Source: an uncultured Luteitalea sp.
Lineage (GTDB): Bacteria; Acidobacteriota; Vicinamibacteria; Vicinamibacterales; Vicinamibacteraceae
Reading direction: 5' to 3'
Assembly: GCA_934541105.1 (NCBI GenBank)
Contig: CAKTDA010000009.1
Span: forward strand, 1-64,000
Length of the DNA: 64,000 bases
Position 1 is the stretch's first letter. Every line of letters begins with the position of its first letter. Shown here in pieces: positions 18,254 through 25,967 of this stretch. The position numbers were made by a program, and so were the translations under genes. A model generated the notes under the pieces. That model had not been told where the DNA came from. It worked only from the letters and a program-made list of their open reading frames with translations, and made no database searches.

Positions 18254-19307
18254 GCCTGCGCACCATGACGCCTTGCTGCCATACTGGCCACCGGTGCACG
18301 TCGCGACGGCTTCCCTCGAATCGCTCACGGAGTTCCTGCAGGTGCGGGGCTGGATGGCACCCGGCAACCACCTGACAGGCCGGACCTGCCTCCGCGAGGG
18401 TGAGGCGGCGACAACCGTGAGGGTCACCGCGGACGCGGGCCCCCCATGCATCCTGCGGCAGGGCGCCGCCGCGCACGACGACGAGACGGGTCGATCGACG
18501 ACAGTCGTCGATCGGGTCGGCGTCGAGGGTGAGTTCTACCGGCTCGTGCAAGCGAGTCCGACCGCAGCGGCGGCGATGCCGGCGTGCATCGGCGTCGATC
18601 GCAGCGACCGGACCGTCGCGCTCGAGGATCTCGGGGCGGCGTCGCCCCTCCACGCGCTGTACGACGGCAGCACGCTCTCCCCTGCGGATGCGGCGCAGCT
18701 CACCCGCTACCTCGTCGCGTTGCACGGCATCGACGCCGCCGATGCCGACTTCGACCCGGTGGACCTCGACGCCATCCGGCGGGCCCGGCATGCCGAGCGG
18801 TTCGAGGAGCCCATCGCGCCGCGCCGCGTGGAGGCGCTTGCCGCCCGCGTGCCCGGGCTCGAACGGCGCGTGGACGCCATCCGCACGGACCTCCACATCC
18901 GGGCGACGATGCGCGACATCGGCGGCCGCTTCCTCGAGGGACGCGGTGTGCTGCTGCACGGTGATTTCCGTCCGGCGCGCTGGATGCCGTCCCCTGCCGG
19001 CCTGCGCGTCCTGTCGCCCGGGTTCGCCTCGGCCGGCCCGCCATCGCTCGACGTGGGCTTCTTCGTGGCGCACCTGCTGCTCGCCCGCCAGCCGCACGCG
19101 CTCGTCGCCGGCGTGCTCGAACGCTACCGCCGCGACGCGCCGCTGGACCTCGCGGACGTCAGCGCCTGCGTCGGCCTCGAGATCATCCGCGGCAGGCTCG
19201 GGCGTCGCCCCGTGCCGTGCGACCCCTCGCCCCCGCGCCTCATCGACGAAGTCGACTACGCCACGCGGCTGCTGCGCGGCGGCGCCACGGTGGAACTGCC
19301 GCTGTGA
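18252..19307 (+). CDS. Methylthioribose kinase/APH-like protein with degenerate active site (predicted pseudokinase)
   Basis: Protein of the aminoglycoside-phosphotransferase/5-methylthioribose kinase fold. The layout follows MTR kinase: a G-loop-like segment (REGEAATTVRV), the helix-C Glu (VEGEFYRL), the hinge ALEDLG, the Brenner motif VLLHGDFRPARWM and the tail segment SPGFASAGPPSLDVGFF. Compared from memory with active MTR kinases, the ATP-binding Lys in the KQ motif is Arg (CILRQG), the Asn/Ser after HGD is missing and the metal-binding Asp of DPEF is Ser (SPGF). Only the catalytic HGD aspartate survives. The ATG at 18252 overlaps the CsoR operator; the GTG at 18294 is an alternative. Its stop overlaps the next gene (GTGA). 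Function unknown. Confidence 0.65.
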   Translation: MPAHHDALLPYWPPVHVATASLESLTEFLQVRGWMAPGNHLTGRTCLREGEAATTVRVTADAGPPCILRQGAAAHDDETGRSTTVVDRVGVEGEFYRLVQASPTAAAAMPACIGVDRSDRTVALEDLGAASPLHALYDGSTLSPADAAQLTRYLVALHGIDAADADFDPVDLDAIRRARHAERFEEPIAPRRVEALAARVPGLERRVDAIRTDLHIRATMRDIGGRFLEGRGVLLHGDFRPARWMPSPAGLRVLSPGFASAGPPSLDVGFFVAHLLLARQPHALVAGVLERYRRDAPLDLADVSACVGLEIIRGRLGRRPVPCDPSPPRLIDEVDYATRLLRGGATVELPL

Positions 19308-20275
19308 TCGTTCGCGCCTGTGCCGCCGCTGTCGTCGGATTTGCGCTGCTCGTGACGGCCGGGTGCCGCCGCGACGGCAGCGCTCCGGCCGACGGGCGCA
19401 CGGCCGTGTGGATCGATCTCAGCCCGTCCTACGGCGATCCGGCCCGCGATCCGGGCGACGCACTCGCGCTGCTGCAGGCCTACGGGTCCGGCGTGCTGTC
19501 GGTGCGCGGCGTCTCGGTGACCTATGGCAACGTGCCGCTCGTGCGCGGGTATCCGGTGGCCCACGAACTCATGAAGCGCATCGACTCCGGGCTGCTGCGT
19601 CCCTGGCGGGGCGCGTCGACGCCCGAGGAACGTGCCGCGCCGACCGAGGCCACCGAACTCCTCGAGGAGGCGTTGAGCCAGCAGCCGCTGACCATCCTGG
19701 CGCTCGGCCCGGTGACGACCGTCGCGTCGGTGCTGCAGCGGCAGCCGGGACTCGCCGCGCGCATCGACCGGATCGTCCTCGTCGGCGGACGTGCCGCAGG
19801 CGCGCCGCCCGGCGTGTCACCGGGGTCGTCATCCTCGACGAGCCATCTCGACGAGGATCGCGAGGGACTGCGCACGCTGCTCGACACCCCTGTTGACATC
19901 ACGCTCGTGGCACCGGACCTGGCGTCGGGCCTGGGGTTCGACGCGGGCGACCTCGATCGCCTCGAGGACGCACGCGGTCCGATCCGGCTCGTGCTGCCGT
20001 CGGCGCGCGCATGGCTGCAGGCCGAGACCGACGGGGCGGGCACGACCGCGTTCGCGGTGCCGGCGCTGCTGGCCGTGGATGTCGCGGCGCATCCGGGATC
20101 GATCCGCTGTGAACCGGCAGTGGCAACGCTCCCGACCGCGCCCGGCGAGCCGGCGGTGATCGTCTCGGGCGAGCCTGGCGCCACGGGCCGGCAGGTGACC
20201 TGGTGCCACACGGCCGACGCCGGAGCCAGGGACCGCATCATCGCCGACCTGATGCGACTCGGTCCGCTGCACTGA
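19304..20275 (+). CDS. Nucleoside-hydrolase-like lipoprotein with altered metal site
   Basis: A 323-residue envelope protein of the inosine-uridine nucleoside hydrolase fold. The start GTG at 19304 overlaps the kinase-like stop; the N-terminus has a signal ending in TAGC, a lipobox, so the protein would be lipid-anchored. The fold is recognised from VRGVSVTYGNVPLVRG, TILALGPVTTVASVLQRQP and DRIVLVGGRA. The calcium-binding signature, normally D-x-D-x-G-x-D-D, here reads IDLSPSYGDP...DPGDALAL, with one Asp replaced by Ser and the DD pair reduced to GD, and no clear C-terminal HD pair. Catalysis is therefore doubtful. Pairing with the degenerate MTR-kinase-like gene echoes methylthioadenosine salvage (nucleosidase then kinase). 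Confidence 0.75.
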   Translation: MIVRACAAAVVGFALLVTAGCRRDGSAPADGRTAVWIDLSPSYGDPARDPGDALALLQAYGSGVLSVRGVSVTYGNVPLVRGYPVAHELMKRIDSGLLRPWRGASTPEERAAPTEATELLEEALSQQPLTILALGPVTTVASVLQRQPGLAARIDRIVLVGGRAAGAPPGVSPGSSSSTSHLDEDREGLRTLLDTPVDITLVAPDLASGLGFDAGDLDRLEDARGPIRLVLPSARAWLQAETDGAGTTAFAVPALLAVDVAAHPGSIRCEPAVATLPTAPGEPAVIVSGEPGATGRQVTWCHTADAGARDRIIADLMRLGPLH

Positions 20276-20295
20276 CGCGCCAACCCCTTCGCGCG

Positions 20296-21591
20296 TCAGT
20301 GCGCGCCAATCAGCTGCGCGAGTCCGTACCGTGGCAGCACGTCCGCAGCCCGCGCGGCGCGCCGGCGTTCCACGACCGCCGCTGGCGGCAGTGGCGCCGA
20401 GCACTGTCCGGTGCCGACGACGTGCAGCGCCTCGGCAAGTGACGCTTCCTGCGGGTCGCCGAGTTGACGGTCGGGATCGTCTGCCGCGGCGCAATCGGCG
20501 GCAATGCCATCGAAGTAGTCGCCCTGGCCGTCCGCGTTCCGGAGCGTGAAGGCGACCGGATACAGCACCTTGTCGCAGAAGTTGATGCCGTACTGGCCCA
20601 CGGGCTTCCCGTAGGACGCCTCGCCCACGGTCACGACCGGGATGAACGGCCGCAGCGCGTTGATCACGAGCTCGCTCGCCGAGGCCGAACTGCGTGTCGT
20701 GATCACGACGAGCCGATCGAGCCGCAACGCCGGGTCGGCCGCCTCGAAGCGGGTGATCTCGTTGCGGAAGGCGTTCCGCTCGTTGTGGAAGTACTCGGCA
20801 AACACCTGGCCCTCGGTGCGCGCGCCGCCGATCAAGCTGGCCAGGTGCTGGGCAACCGAGACGAGCCCGCCGCCGTTGTAGCGCAGGTCGAGCACGAGTT
20901 CGGTGGCACCTGCCTCGCGCAGCGCCGCGAAAGCCTCGTCGAGCGCAGCACGCGAGGGCTGCACGAAATTGCGGAAGAACAGGTAACCGGTGCGGCGTCC
21001 GCCGACGTCGATGATCTGCACGTGCGACACCGTGGGGATCGTGACCGGCCGCTTGACGATGCGCGCGTCCACGATCGAGCCGTCGATGCGCTCGAAGCGG
21101 AACGACATGGCGACGCCTTCCTGCGACGGCCCGAGGGCGGCGTCGAGGGCATTGGCGGCGATGAGCGCCACGACGCTCTGTCCGCCAATCGCCACGATGC
21201 GGTCGCCGCGCTGAAGACCGGCCTCCGACGCAGGACTGTCGGGGAAGACCTGCAGGATGCGCAGGCCGAGCCCGTCGAAGGCGCTGGCGTAGCCGAACCC
21301 GATGAACTGGCTGTCGGAGTAGAACGCCTCCTCGCTCGCGCGCGATCCGATGTAGCTGAAACGGGAATCCAGCGGCCGGTACCGCAGCGCCTCGAGCAGG
21401 GCTTCCGGGGATCGGAACGACGAGCTGTTGACGTTGGGCAGCGACGCGTTCCAGTAGTACAGGTCCCGCATCACGTCGTGGACGTAGCGGTTCTGGCTCG
21501 CAATGCTGCAGTTGGTGATCGACTGGGCACCAGCAGGCACGCTGGCGGCGACGATCGCCACGAGTGCAAGGGGCAGGACGACGCGACGCAT
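20296..21591 (-). CDS. S41 family C-terminal processing peptidase with PDZ domain
   Basis: Exported serine protease of the tail-specific (Ctp) family. A Sec signal (LPLALVAIVAASVPAGAQ) is followed by an N-terminal helical part, a PDZ domain with GFGYASAFDGLGLRILQVFPDSPASEAGLQRGDRIVAIGG, and the S41 domain. The nucleophile Ser lies in TRSSASASELVI and the Lys in EASYGKPVGQY, about 25 residues later, giving the Ser-Lys dyad. VLDLRYNGGG is the oxyanion-region motif. The length is 431 aa. It is convergent with the nucleoside-hydrolase-like gene and divergent from crcB (60 bp). Confidence 0.92.
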   Translation of the reverse strand: MRRVVLPLALVAIVAASVPAGAQSITNCSIASQNRYVHDVMRDLYYWNASLPNVNSSSFRSPEALLEALRYRPLDSRFSYIGSRASEEAFYSDSQFIGFGYASAFDGLGLRILQVFPDSPASEAGLQRGDRIVAIGGQSVVALIAANALDAALGPSQEGVAMSFRFERIDGSIVDARIVKRPVTIPTVSHVQIIDVGGRRTGYLFFRNFVQPSRAALDEAFAALREAGATELVLDLRYNGGGLVSVAQHLASLIGGARTEGQVFAEYFHNERNAFRNEITRFEAADPALRLDRLVVITTRSSASASELVINALRPFIPVVTVGEASYGKPVGQYGINFCDKVLYPVAFTLRNADGQGDYFDGIAADCAAADDPDRQLGDPQEASLAEALHVVGTGQCSAPLPPAAVVERRRAARAADVLPRYGLAQLIGAH

Positions 21592-21651
21592 ACGAAGGCG
21601 CTCCTCGGGGGCGTGGCAGGGGGCTCAGCGAGCGTAGCACGTCCGCGTATC

Positions 21652-22035
21652 ATGCCGTCCATGCCCTCCCTCCTGCTCGTCGCCATCGGCGGCGCGCTCG
21701 GCGCGGTCGCCCGCGCGGTCATCTCCACGAGCATCCAGGCGCGCTGGCCGTCCACCCTGCCCTGGGGCACGCTCACCGTCAACGTCTCGGGCTGCCTCGC
21801 GCTCGGCGTCCTCTCGGGCGCGCTGGCGTCCCGGCCCGATGTCGCCCCCGCCTGGCGCGCCCTCGGCGCCGTCGGCATGCTCGGTGCCTTCACGACGTTC
21901 TCGACATTCGAGCACGAGACGCTCGCGCTGCTCGAGCGGGGCGCCACAGGCGCCGCGTGCGCGAACGTCGGTATCAGCCTCCTGGCAGGCCTCGTCGCGG
22001 TCTGGCTCGGTCAGGGCATCGGGCGGATGCTCTGA
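21652..22035 (+). CDS. crcB: Fluoride efflux channel CrcB/Fluc
   Basis: Small four-helix membrane protein (127 aa) that forms a dual-topology dimeric fluoride channel. The motifs GGALGAVARA, WGTLTVNVSGC (pore Asn) and GMLGAFTTFSTFEHE (polar track TFST) are all present. The start is the first of two in-frame ATGs (21652, 21661). I looked upstream for a fluoride riboswitch in the 60 bp to the divergent protease gene and saw no matching structure. Confidence 0.95.
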   Translation: MPSMPSLLLVAIGGALGAVARAVISTSIQARWPSTLPWGTLTVNVSGCLALGVLSGALASRPDVAPAWRALGAVGMLGAFTTFSTFEHETLALLERGATGAACANVGISLLAGLVAVWLGQGIGRML

Positions 22036-22193
22036 ACGAAAGAGACGGCCTTCGGCGGTCGGCCCTCGGCCTTCGACGCGCGTACCTGATCCCGCTACTC
22101 GATTCCCGATGCAGGACGCGTTCGGGGAACGCGCCCTGCCGATCGTTCGGCGTTCCTCGTTCGACAGTCCCGTTCGGCGTTCGCTCTGTGGCT
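22036..22193. other. Intergenic stretch with short direct repeats
   Basis: This gap between two convergent genes carries two copies of GTTCGGCGTTC about 25 bp apart and a TCGGCCTTCGG-type stretch near 22048 that resembles one at about 1308-1340 (upstream of the DUF2585 gene). I see no terminator with a T-run and no open frame with coding character. Confidence 0.4.
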
Positions 22194-23360
22194 CTACCCC
22201 GGCCAGCCGCGTTGCCAGGCGCGCACGGCCGTCGTCATCGACTCGCGGGCGACACGCGTGATGATCGGCCGGGCCATCATGCCCAGGCCGAACGGCACCG
22301 GCCGCGAGAGCGTCAGCGACTCGCAGGTGACCACGACGCCTTCGGGCACCGCCGTGAAGCGCCACGCCGATCGCATGCGCCAGAGGAAGCCGCGGCTCTG
22401 GTCGGCAGCCAGCCGTCGCTCGGAGGCGGTCCCGGCATCCTCGACCTCCTCGATGCGTGACGAGAGGCTGACGCTGTCGAGCCGTGACGCGCCCCGCGCG
22501 ACGTGACGGACGTGGTGCCAGGTGTCGTAGGTCGCCGTGACGAGCAGCGATCGCCGCAATCGCAGGTAGATGTCGTGGCTCTCGGCCCCGCGGGCACTGA
22601 CCGTCAGGGCGAGCACGTCCGGCGGCTGCGGATACCGGTCCGGGTTGCGCAGGCGGCTCGACACCTGCTCGAGCGACACGCCGCGCAGCAGCAGGCTGCC
22701 CTGCCAGTGCTCGAGCGTCGCATCCTCCACGCGCACCGAGGGGAGCGTGCGGCGCGTGACCACGACGTCGCCCCGCCGCAGGGCCGGGAACCCCTTCCGC
22801 CCGTCGCGGTCCTCGTCGGTCGCCCAGGCCGGCACGCCGCGCGATGCCTCCGATGCGCGGACGGCCTCGAGCGCCCGTGCATACCGATCCCATGATGCGA
22901 TCGCCTCAGGCGACGGCCCCGACGCACGCGCAGTGCCTGTCGTCGTGGCGAGCATGATCAGCAACGCGGCGACGGTGAGCGCGCGCGGCCTGCCGAAGAC
23001 CCACCGGTCGGCAAGCCAGTAGTTGGCCGCCGCGCACGTCGCGACCGCGACGACCTGCGCGACGAGCGGCGACAGCCACGCACCGAGGAGCGCCACCGTG
23101 GAGAGGCCCACGAGCAGCGACGACGCGCCGCTGCCGACGTGGGCGCGCCAGAGTGTCTCGGGCCACGTGCGCACGCCGGCGCGATCGCGCCAGGCCCATC
23201 GCCGGTGCCAGGCATGGTTGTGGACGATGGCCGCCTCGATCGCAAGCAGCGTGCAGGCGAGCGGATGCACGCCAGCCACGAGCAGCAGCGTGGCGACGCA
23301 CATCTGCACGGAGAAGCCCATGCCGCCGACAAAGAGGAAGCGCACGGTGCGGGTCGTCAC
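22194..23360 (-). CDS. GtrA-like membrane domain fused to an SRPBCC-type domain
   Basis: A 388-residue fusion. Residues 1-125 form a GtrA/DPMS-type four-helix membrane domain (FLFVGGMGFSVQMCVATLLL, NHAWHRRWAW, ANYWLADRWVF), a family linked to transfer of lipid-linked sugars across the membrane. A further hydrophobic segment (AALLIMLATTTGTARASG) looks like a former signal peptide. The remaining ~240 residues match a secreted SRPBCC/START-like family (ALRRGDVVVTRR, DIYLRLRRSL, RGFLWRMRSAWRF, SLTLSRPVPFGLG). The start is a GTG at 23360 that overlaps the upstream gene's stop (GTGA). The frame is open throughout, so the fusion looks genuine. The role is probably in lipid/glycan handling with the CDP-alcohol transferase next to it; this is inference. 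Confidence 0.75.
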   Translation of the reverse strand: MTTRTVRFLFVGGMGFSVQMCVATLLLVAGVHPLACTLLAIEAAIVHNHAWHRRWAWRDRAGVRTWPETLWRAHVGSGASSLLVGLSTVALLGAWLSPLVAQVVAVATCAAANYWLADRWVFGRPRALTVAALLIMLATTTGTARASGPSPEAIASWDRYARALEAVRASEASRGVPAWATDEDRDGRKGFPALRRGDVVVTRRTLPSVRVEDATLEHWQGSLLLRGVSLEQVSSRLRNPDRYPQPPDVLALTVSARGAESHDIYLRLRRSLLVTATYDTWHHVRHVARGASRLDSVSLSSRIEEVEDAGTASERRLAADQSRGFLWRMRSAWRFTAVPEGVVVTCESLTLSRPVPFGLGMMARPIITRVARESMTTAVRAWQRGWPG

Positions 23361-24145
23361 GGGTCGAGCCGCTCCTCTCGAGCGAGACGCGTCGCCGTGC
23401 GCACGGCGGCTGCCACGAACGCCGTCGCCAATCCGGCACTCGCAATCACGCCTCCGAGGTCGAAGAGCGGCACGCGGCCGACCATCGGCACGTCGACGAG
23501 CGGACGTCCCACGAGGGCAATCGCGCCGATCGCGAGCACCACGCGGAGTTCGGTCGGGCCGAACCCGAACGACGCCAGGCGGAACACGTGCGTGACGTGC
23601 GTCGCGAGGAACACTTCCGCCATCACCGCGACGTAGGCGACAAGGAGTGCGAGCGCGATCACCGGCTGCATGCTCCCGGACGCGGCGAGTCCCCCGAAGA
23701 GCGCGACGGCCCCTGCAATGTCCACGACATGGTCGACGTAGTAGCCGTACCGTGGCCGCTGGCGGTTCCTCACGCGGGCCACGGTGCCGTCGAGGCTGTC
23801 GCCGAACCAGTTCAGGGCCAGCAGCAGCGGCACGACGTAGAGGATGCGAGGCTCGCGCGCCGAGAGCGCGAAGGCCCCGCCGACCGCGAGCATCGACGCG
23901 AGGCCGAGTGCGGTCAGGTGGTCGGAGCCGACCCGGGCCGGCAGGCGGTGCGCGATCCAGACGAGGACGCGCTTCTCGAGTGTGGCGAGCACGCTGTCGT
24001 TGTGCCGCGCATGGCTGGCCGTCGGTTGAGCGATGACATCGATCGACAAGGGCAGGTTCCTTTCGCGTCCGGCTGCCGCATGGCATGCCGGCCCTGTCGA
24101 TGAATGTGTGGAGCGCGCGTCAATCGGCTCATTGTCCCGGCGCAT
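23357..24145 (-). CDS. CDP-alcohol phosphatidyltransferase family protein
   Basis: Integral membrane enzyme that transfers a phospho-alcohol from a CDP-linked donor. The full signature D-x2-D-G-x2-A-R-x9-G-x3-D-x3-D is visible with D116, D119, G120, A123, R124, G134, D138 and D142 (SLDGTVARV and YGYYVDHVVD). About six membrane helices follow or surround it. The ATG at 24145 lies within the end of the upstream gene (17-bp overlap); the first ~45 residues are polar and not family-typical, so a later start is possible. It is coupled to the GtrA-SRPBCC gene by a GTGA overlap. The alcohol acceptor (glycerol-P, inositol or other) is unresolved. Confidence 0.85.
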   Translation of the reverse strand: MRRDNEPIDARSTHSSTGPACHAAAGRERNLPLSIDVIAQPTASHARHNDSVLATLEKRVLVWIAHRLPARVGSDHLTALGLASMLAVGGAFALSAREPRILYVVPLLLALNWFGDSLDGTVARVRNRQRPRYGYYVDHVVDIAGAVALFGGLAASGSMQPVIALALLVAYVAVMAEVFLATHVTHVFRLASFGFGPTELRVVLAIGAIALVGRPLVDVPMVGRVPLFDLGGVIASAGLATAFVAAAVRTATRLAREERLDP

Positions 24146-25937
24146 CCACGAGCGGCAGCGTGATCGGGCGGATGGTGCCGTCCTCGACCTCCACCGTCCG
24201 GGCGCGCCCGGCGAGGACGCGCAGGTGCTCCGGATCGCCGAGCGCCGCGGTGTCGGCCTGATCGGCAGGCACGGCCAGCGCGTAGTACGAGCCCGGCCGG
24301 AGCCCCGTCAGCTTGAAGGCACCATCGAGGCCGGGGCGCACCGCACGCGCCCCCATCAGGCCCGGGCCCACCCGCTCCCATTTCTCCTCGTCGGCCGGGA
24401 AGATCACGATGGCGTAGTCGCCGGCGTGCTCGCCCGACGGGCCCGACACCGTGCCGCTCAACCCGGTCGGACGCCCGCTCACCACGATCTCGACGCCCGT
24501 CACTGAACGCCCGCTCCCGAAGTCGTAACCGTCAACGGCCGACTGGCCTGCGACCCGCACGTCCTTGATCCACCAGTTCTCCGGGAGGACCATCACGCCG
24601 AGCGCCTGCTCGCCGCGCACGCCGACGAGTTCGAACGTCATGTCCGGCTGCACAAGGCCGCGACCCGCCATGCCCATGCCGATCATCGCGAACTGGCCGG
24701 TCGGCATCGCCATCACGCGCAGTTCCCGATTGCCGAGGGCCGAGGGCTCGGCGCCCTCGAGCACGACGCGTCCCCTGATCGTCGATCCCGGCGAGGTGCG
24801 CACCGTCACGCTCGAGTCCTCGCCGTTCACCGCAATCGGGAGGATGGCGCCTTCGGTGTCCGCTGCAGACGCGCGGTCGGGACCATTGCGCATCATCGGT
24901 TGCACGACGAGGGTGTAGCTGCCCGGCGGCACCGACGCGACCTCGAACCGGCCATCGCCGAGGATGGCGCCTCCACGGCCCATGCCCATCATGTCGGCGC
25001 CGTCCGGCTGCAGGCGTACGAACCCGCCCTGCATCGGCTCGCCGGACGACATGACGACGACGCCGCTCACCGTCGCCACGCGGGCGGCCACGAGCTGGAT
25101 GTCCATCGGCGTCTCGGCGCCGGCGAGCACCTGCACCTTCTGCGCCTCGCTGGCGCTTGCCGTTCCCGGCGCATAGGTCGGAATCGTGTCGGTGTCGGTG
25201 CCCTGGACCGCGCCGCTGCCCATGAAGAACCGGCCGCGATCCGACGGCTCGGCGACGACGAGGTACTCGCCCGGCGGCAGGCCATAGAGCCGGTACTGGC
25301 CGAGGTCGTCGGTCGTGTCGCCCATGTTCGTCGGCACGTAGCGCACCTGCGCACCGAGTCGCTGCTGCCGCACCACACGCACCTGCACGCGCTCGGCCGG
25401 TTCACCTTCTTCGTCCATCACCCGGCCGGTGATCACCCCGCCGCGCTGCAGCGTGAAGTCGAGCGGACCGACGGTCGCGCCGTCGGCAACCGTGACGGGT
25501 CGTGAGGGCGAACTCGGGCGCACCTGTCCGTAGCGCCTGTCGGCGTATCCCGGCCGACGCGCCGTCAACATGTAGTCGCCGGCAGGAACATCGGCAATCG
25601 TGAAGCGCCCTTGGTCGTCGGTGCGTGCCGCCAGCGTCCGTGGCGGCACGAAGGCGCCGCCGCGCCGCACCTCGGGCGGACGGGTCGGCTGCGCGGTCAC
25701 GGTCGCGCGCCGCAGCGGCTCGCCCGTGTCTGCCGAGACGACGCGCCCGTGCAGGCGTGCCGTGCCGACGGCCGGGGCCTCGACCCGCGGACGCGCGCTC
25801 GTGTCGCGAGGCGGGGTGGGCGCGCCCTGTGGCGGCATCTGGATGCGCGGCGATTGCGGGCCCGGTTGCCCCGCCCACGCGCCGGCCGCCAGCGCAAGAG
25901 ACGCGCACACCGCCATGACGACGACCGCACGAACCAT
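24129..25937 (-). CDS. Secreted protein with carboxypeptidase-regulatory-like repeats
   Basis: A 602-residue exported protein with a Sec signal (VVVMAVCASLALAAGAWA). It is built of at least four carboxypeptidase regulatory-like/transthyretin-type beta-sandwich repeats, each with the pattern G-x-V-x-x-x-x-G-E-P followed by a G-x-Y/F-x-L/I-x-x-x-P-P/A-G-x-Y segment: for example GRVVSADTGEPLRRATV / RFTIADVPAGDYML, GRVMDEEGEPAERVQV / YRLYGLPPGEYLVV and FKLTGLRPGSYYALA. No peptidase domain is present. Such proteins are abundant in Acidobacteria; the domains probably mediate adhesion or complex formation. The gene starts 30 bp from the divergent TPR-CHAT gene, so both share a promoter region. Function unknown. 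Confidence 0.85.
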   Translation of the reverse strand: MVRAVVVMAVCASLALAAGAWAGQPGPQSPRIQMPPQGAPTPPRDTSARPRVEAPAVGTARLHGRVVSADTGEPLRRATVTAQPTRPPEVRRGGAFVPPRTLAARTDDQGRFTIADVPAGDYMLTARRPGYADRRYGQVRPSSPSRPVTVADGATVGPLDFTLQRGGVITGRVMDEEGEPAERVQVRVVRQQRLGAQVRYVPTNMGDTTDDLGQYRLYGLPPGEYLVVAEPSDRGRFFMGSGAVQGTDTDTIPTYAPGTASASEAQKVQVLAGAETPMDIQLVAARVATVSGVVVMSSGEPMQGGFVRLQPDGADMMGMGRGGAILGDGRFEVASVPPGSYTLVVQPMMRNGPDRASAADTEGAILPIAVNGEDSSVTVRTSPGSTIRGRVVLEGAEPSALGNRELRVMAMPTGQFAMIGMGMAGRGLVQPDMTFELVGVRGEQALGVMVLPENWWIKDVRVAGQSAVDGYDFGSGRSVTGVEIVVSGRPTGLSGTVSGPSGEHAGDYAIVIFPADEEKWERVGPGLMGARAVRPGLDGAFKLTGLRPGSYYALAVPADQADTAALGDPEHLRVLAGRARTVEVEDGTIRPITLPLVDAPGQ

Positions 25938-25967
25938 CGCATCCTCCGCTATAGTCGCGGCACCGGC

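Noticed and set aside
21592..21651. Fluoride riboswitch before crcB
   Set aside because: Only 60 bp separate it from the divergent protease gene and I could not find the conserved riboswitch pattern.
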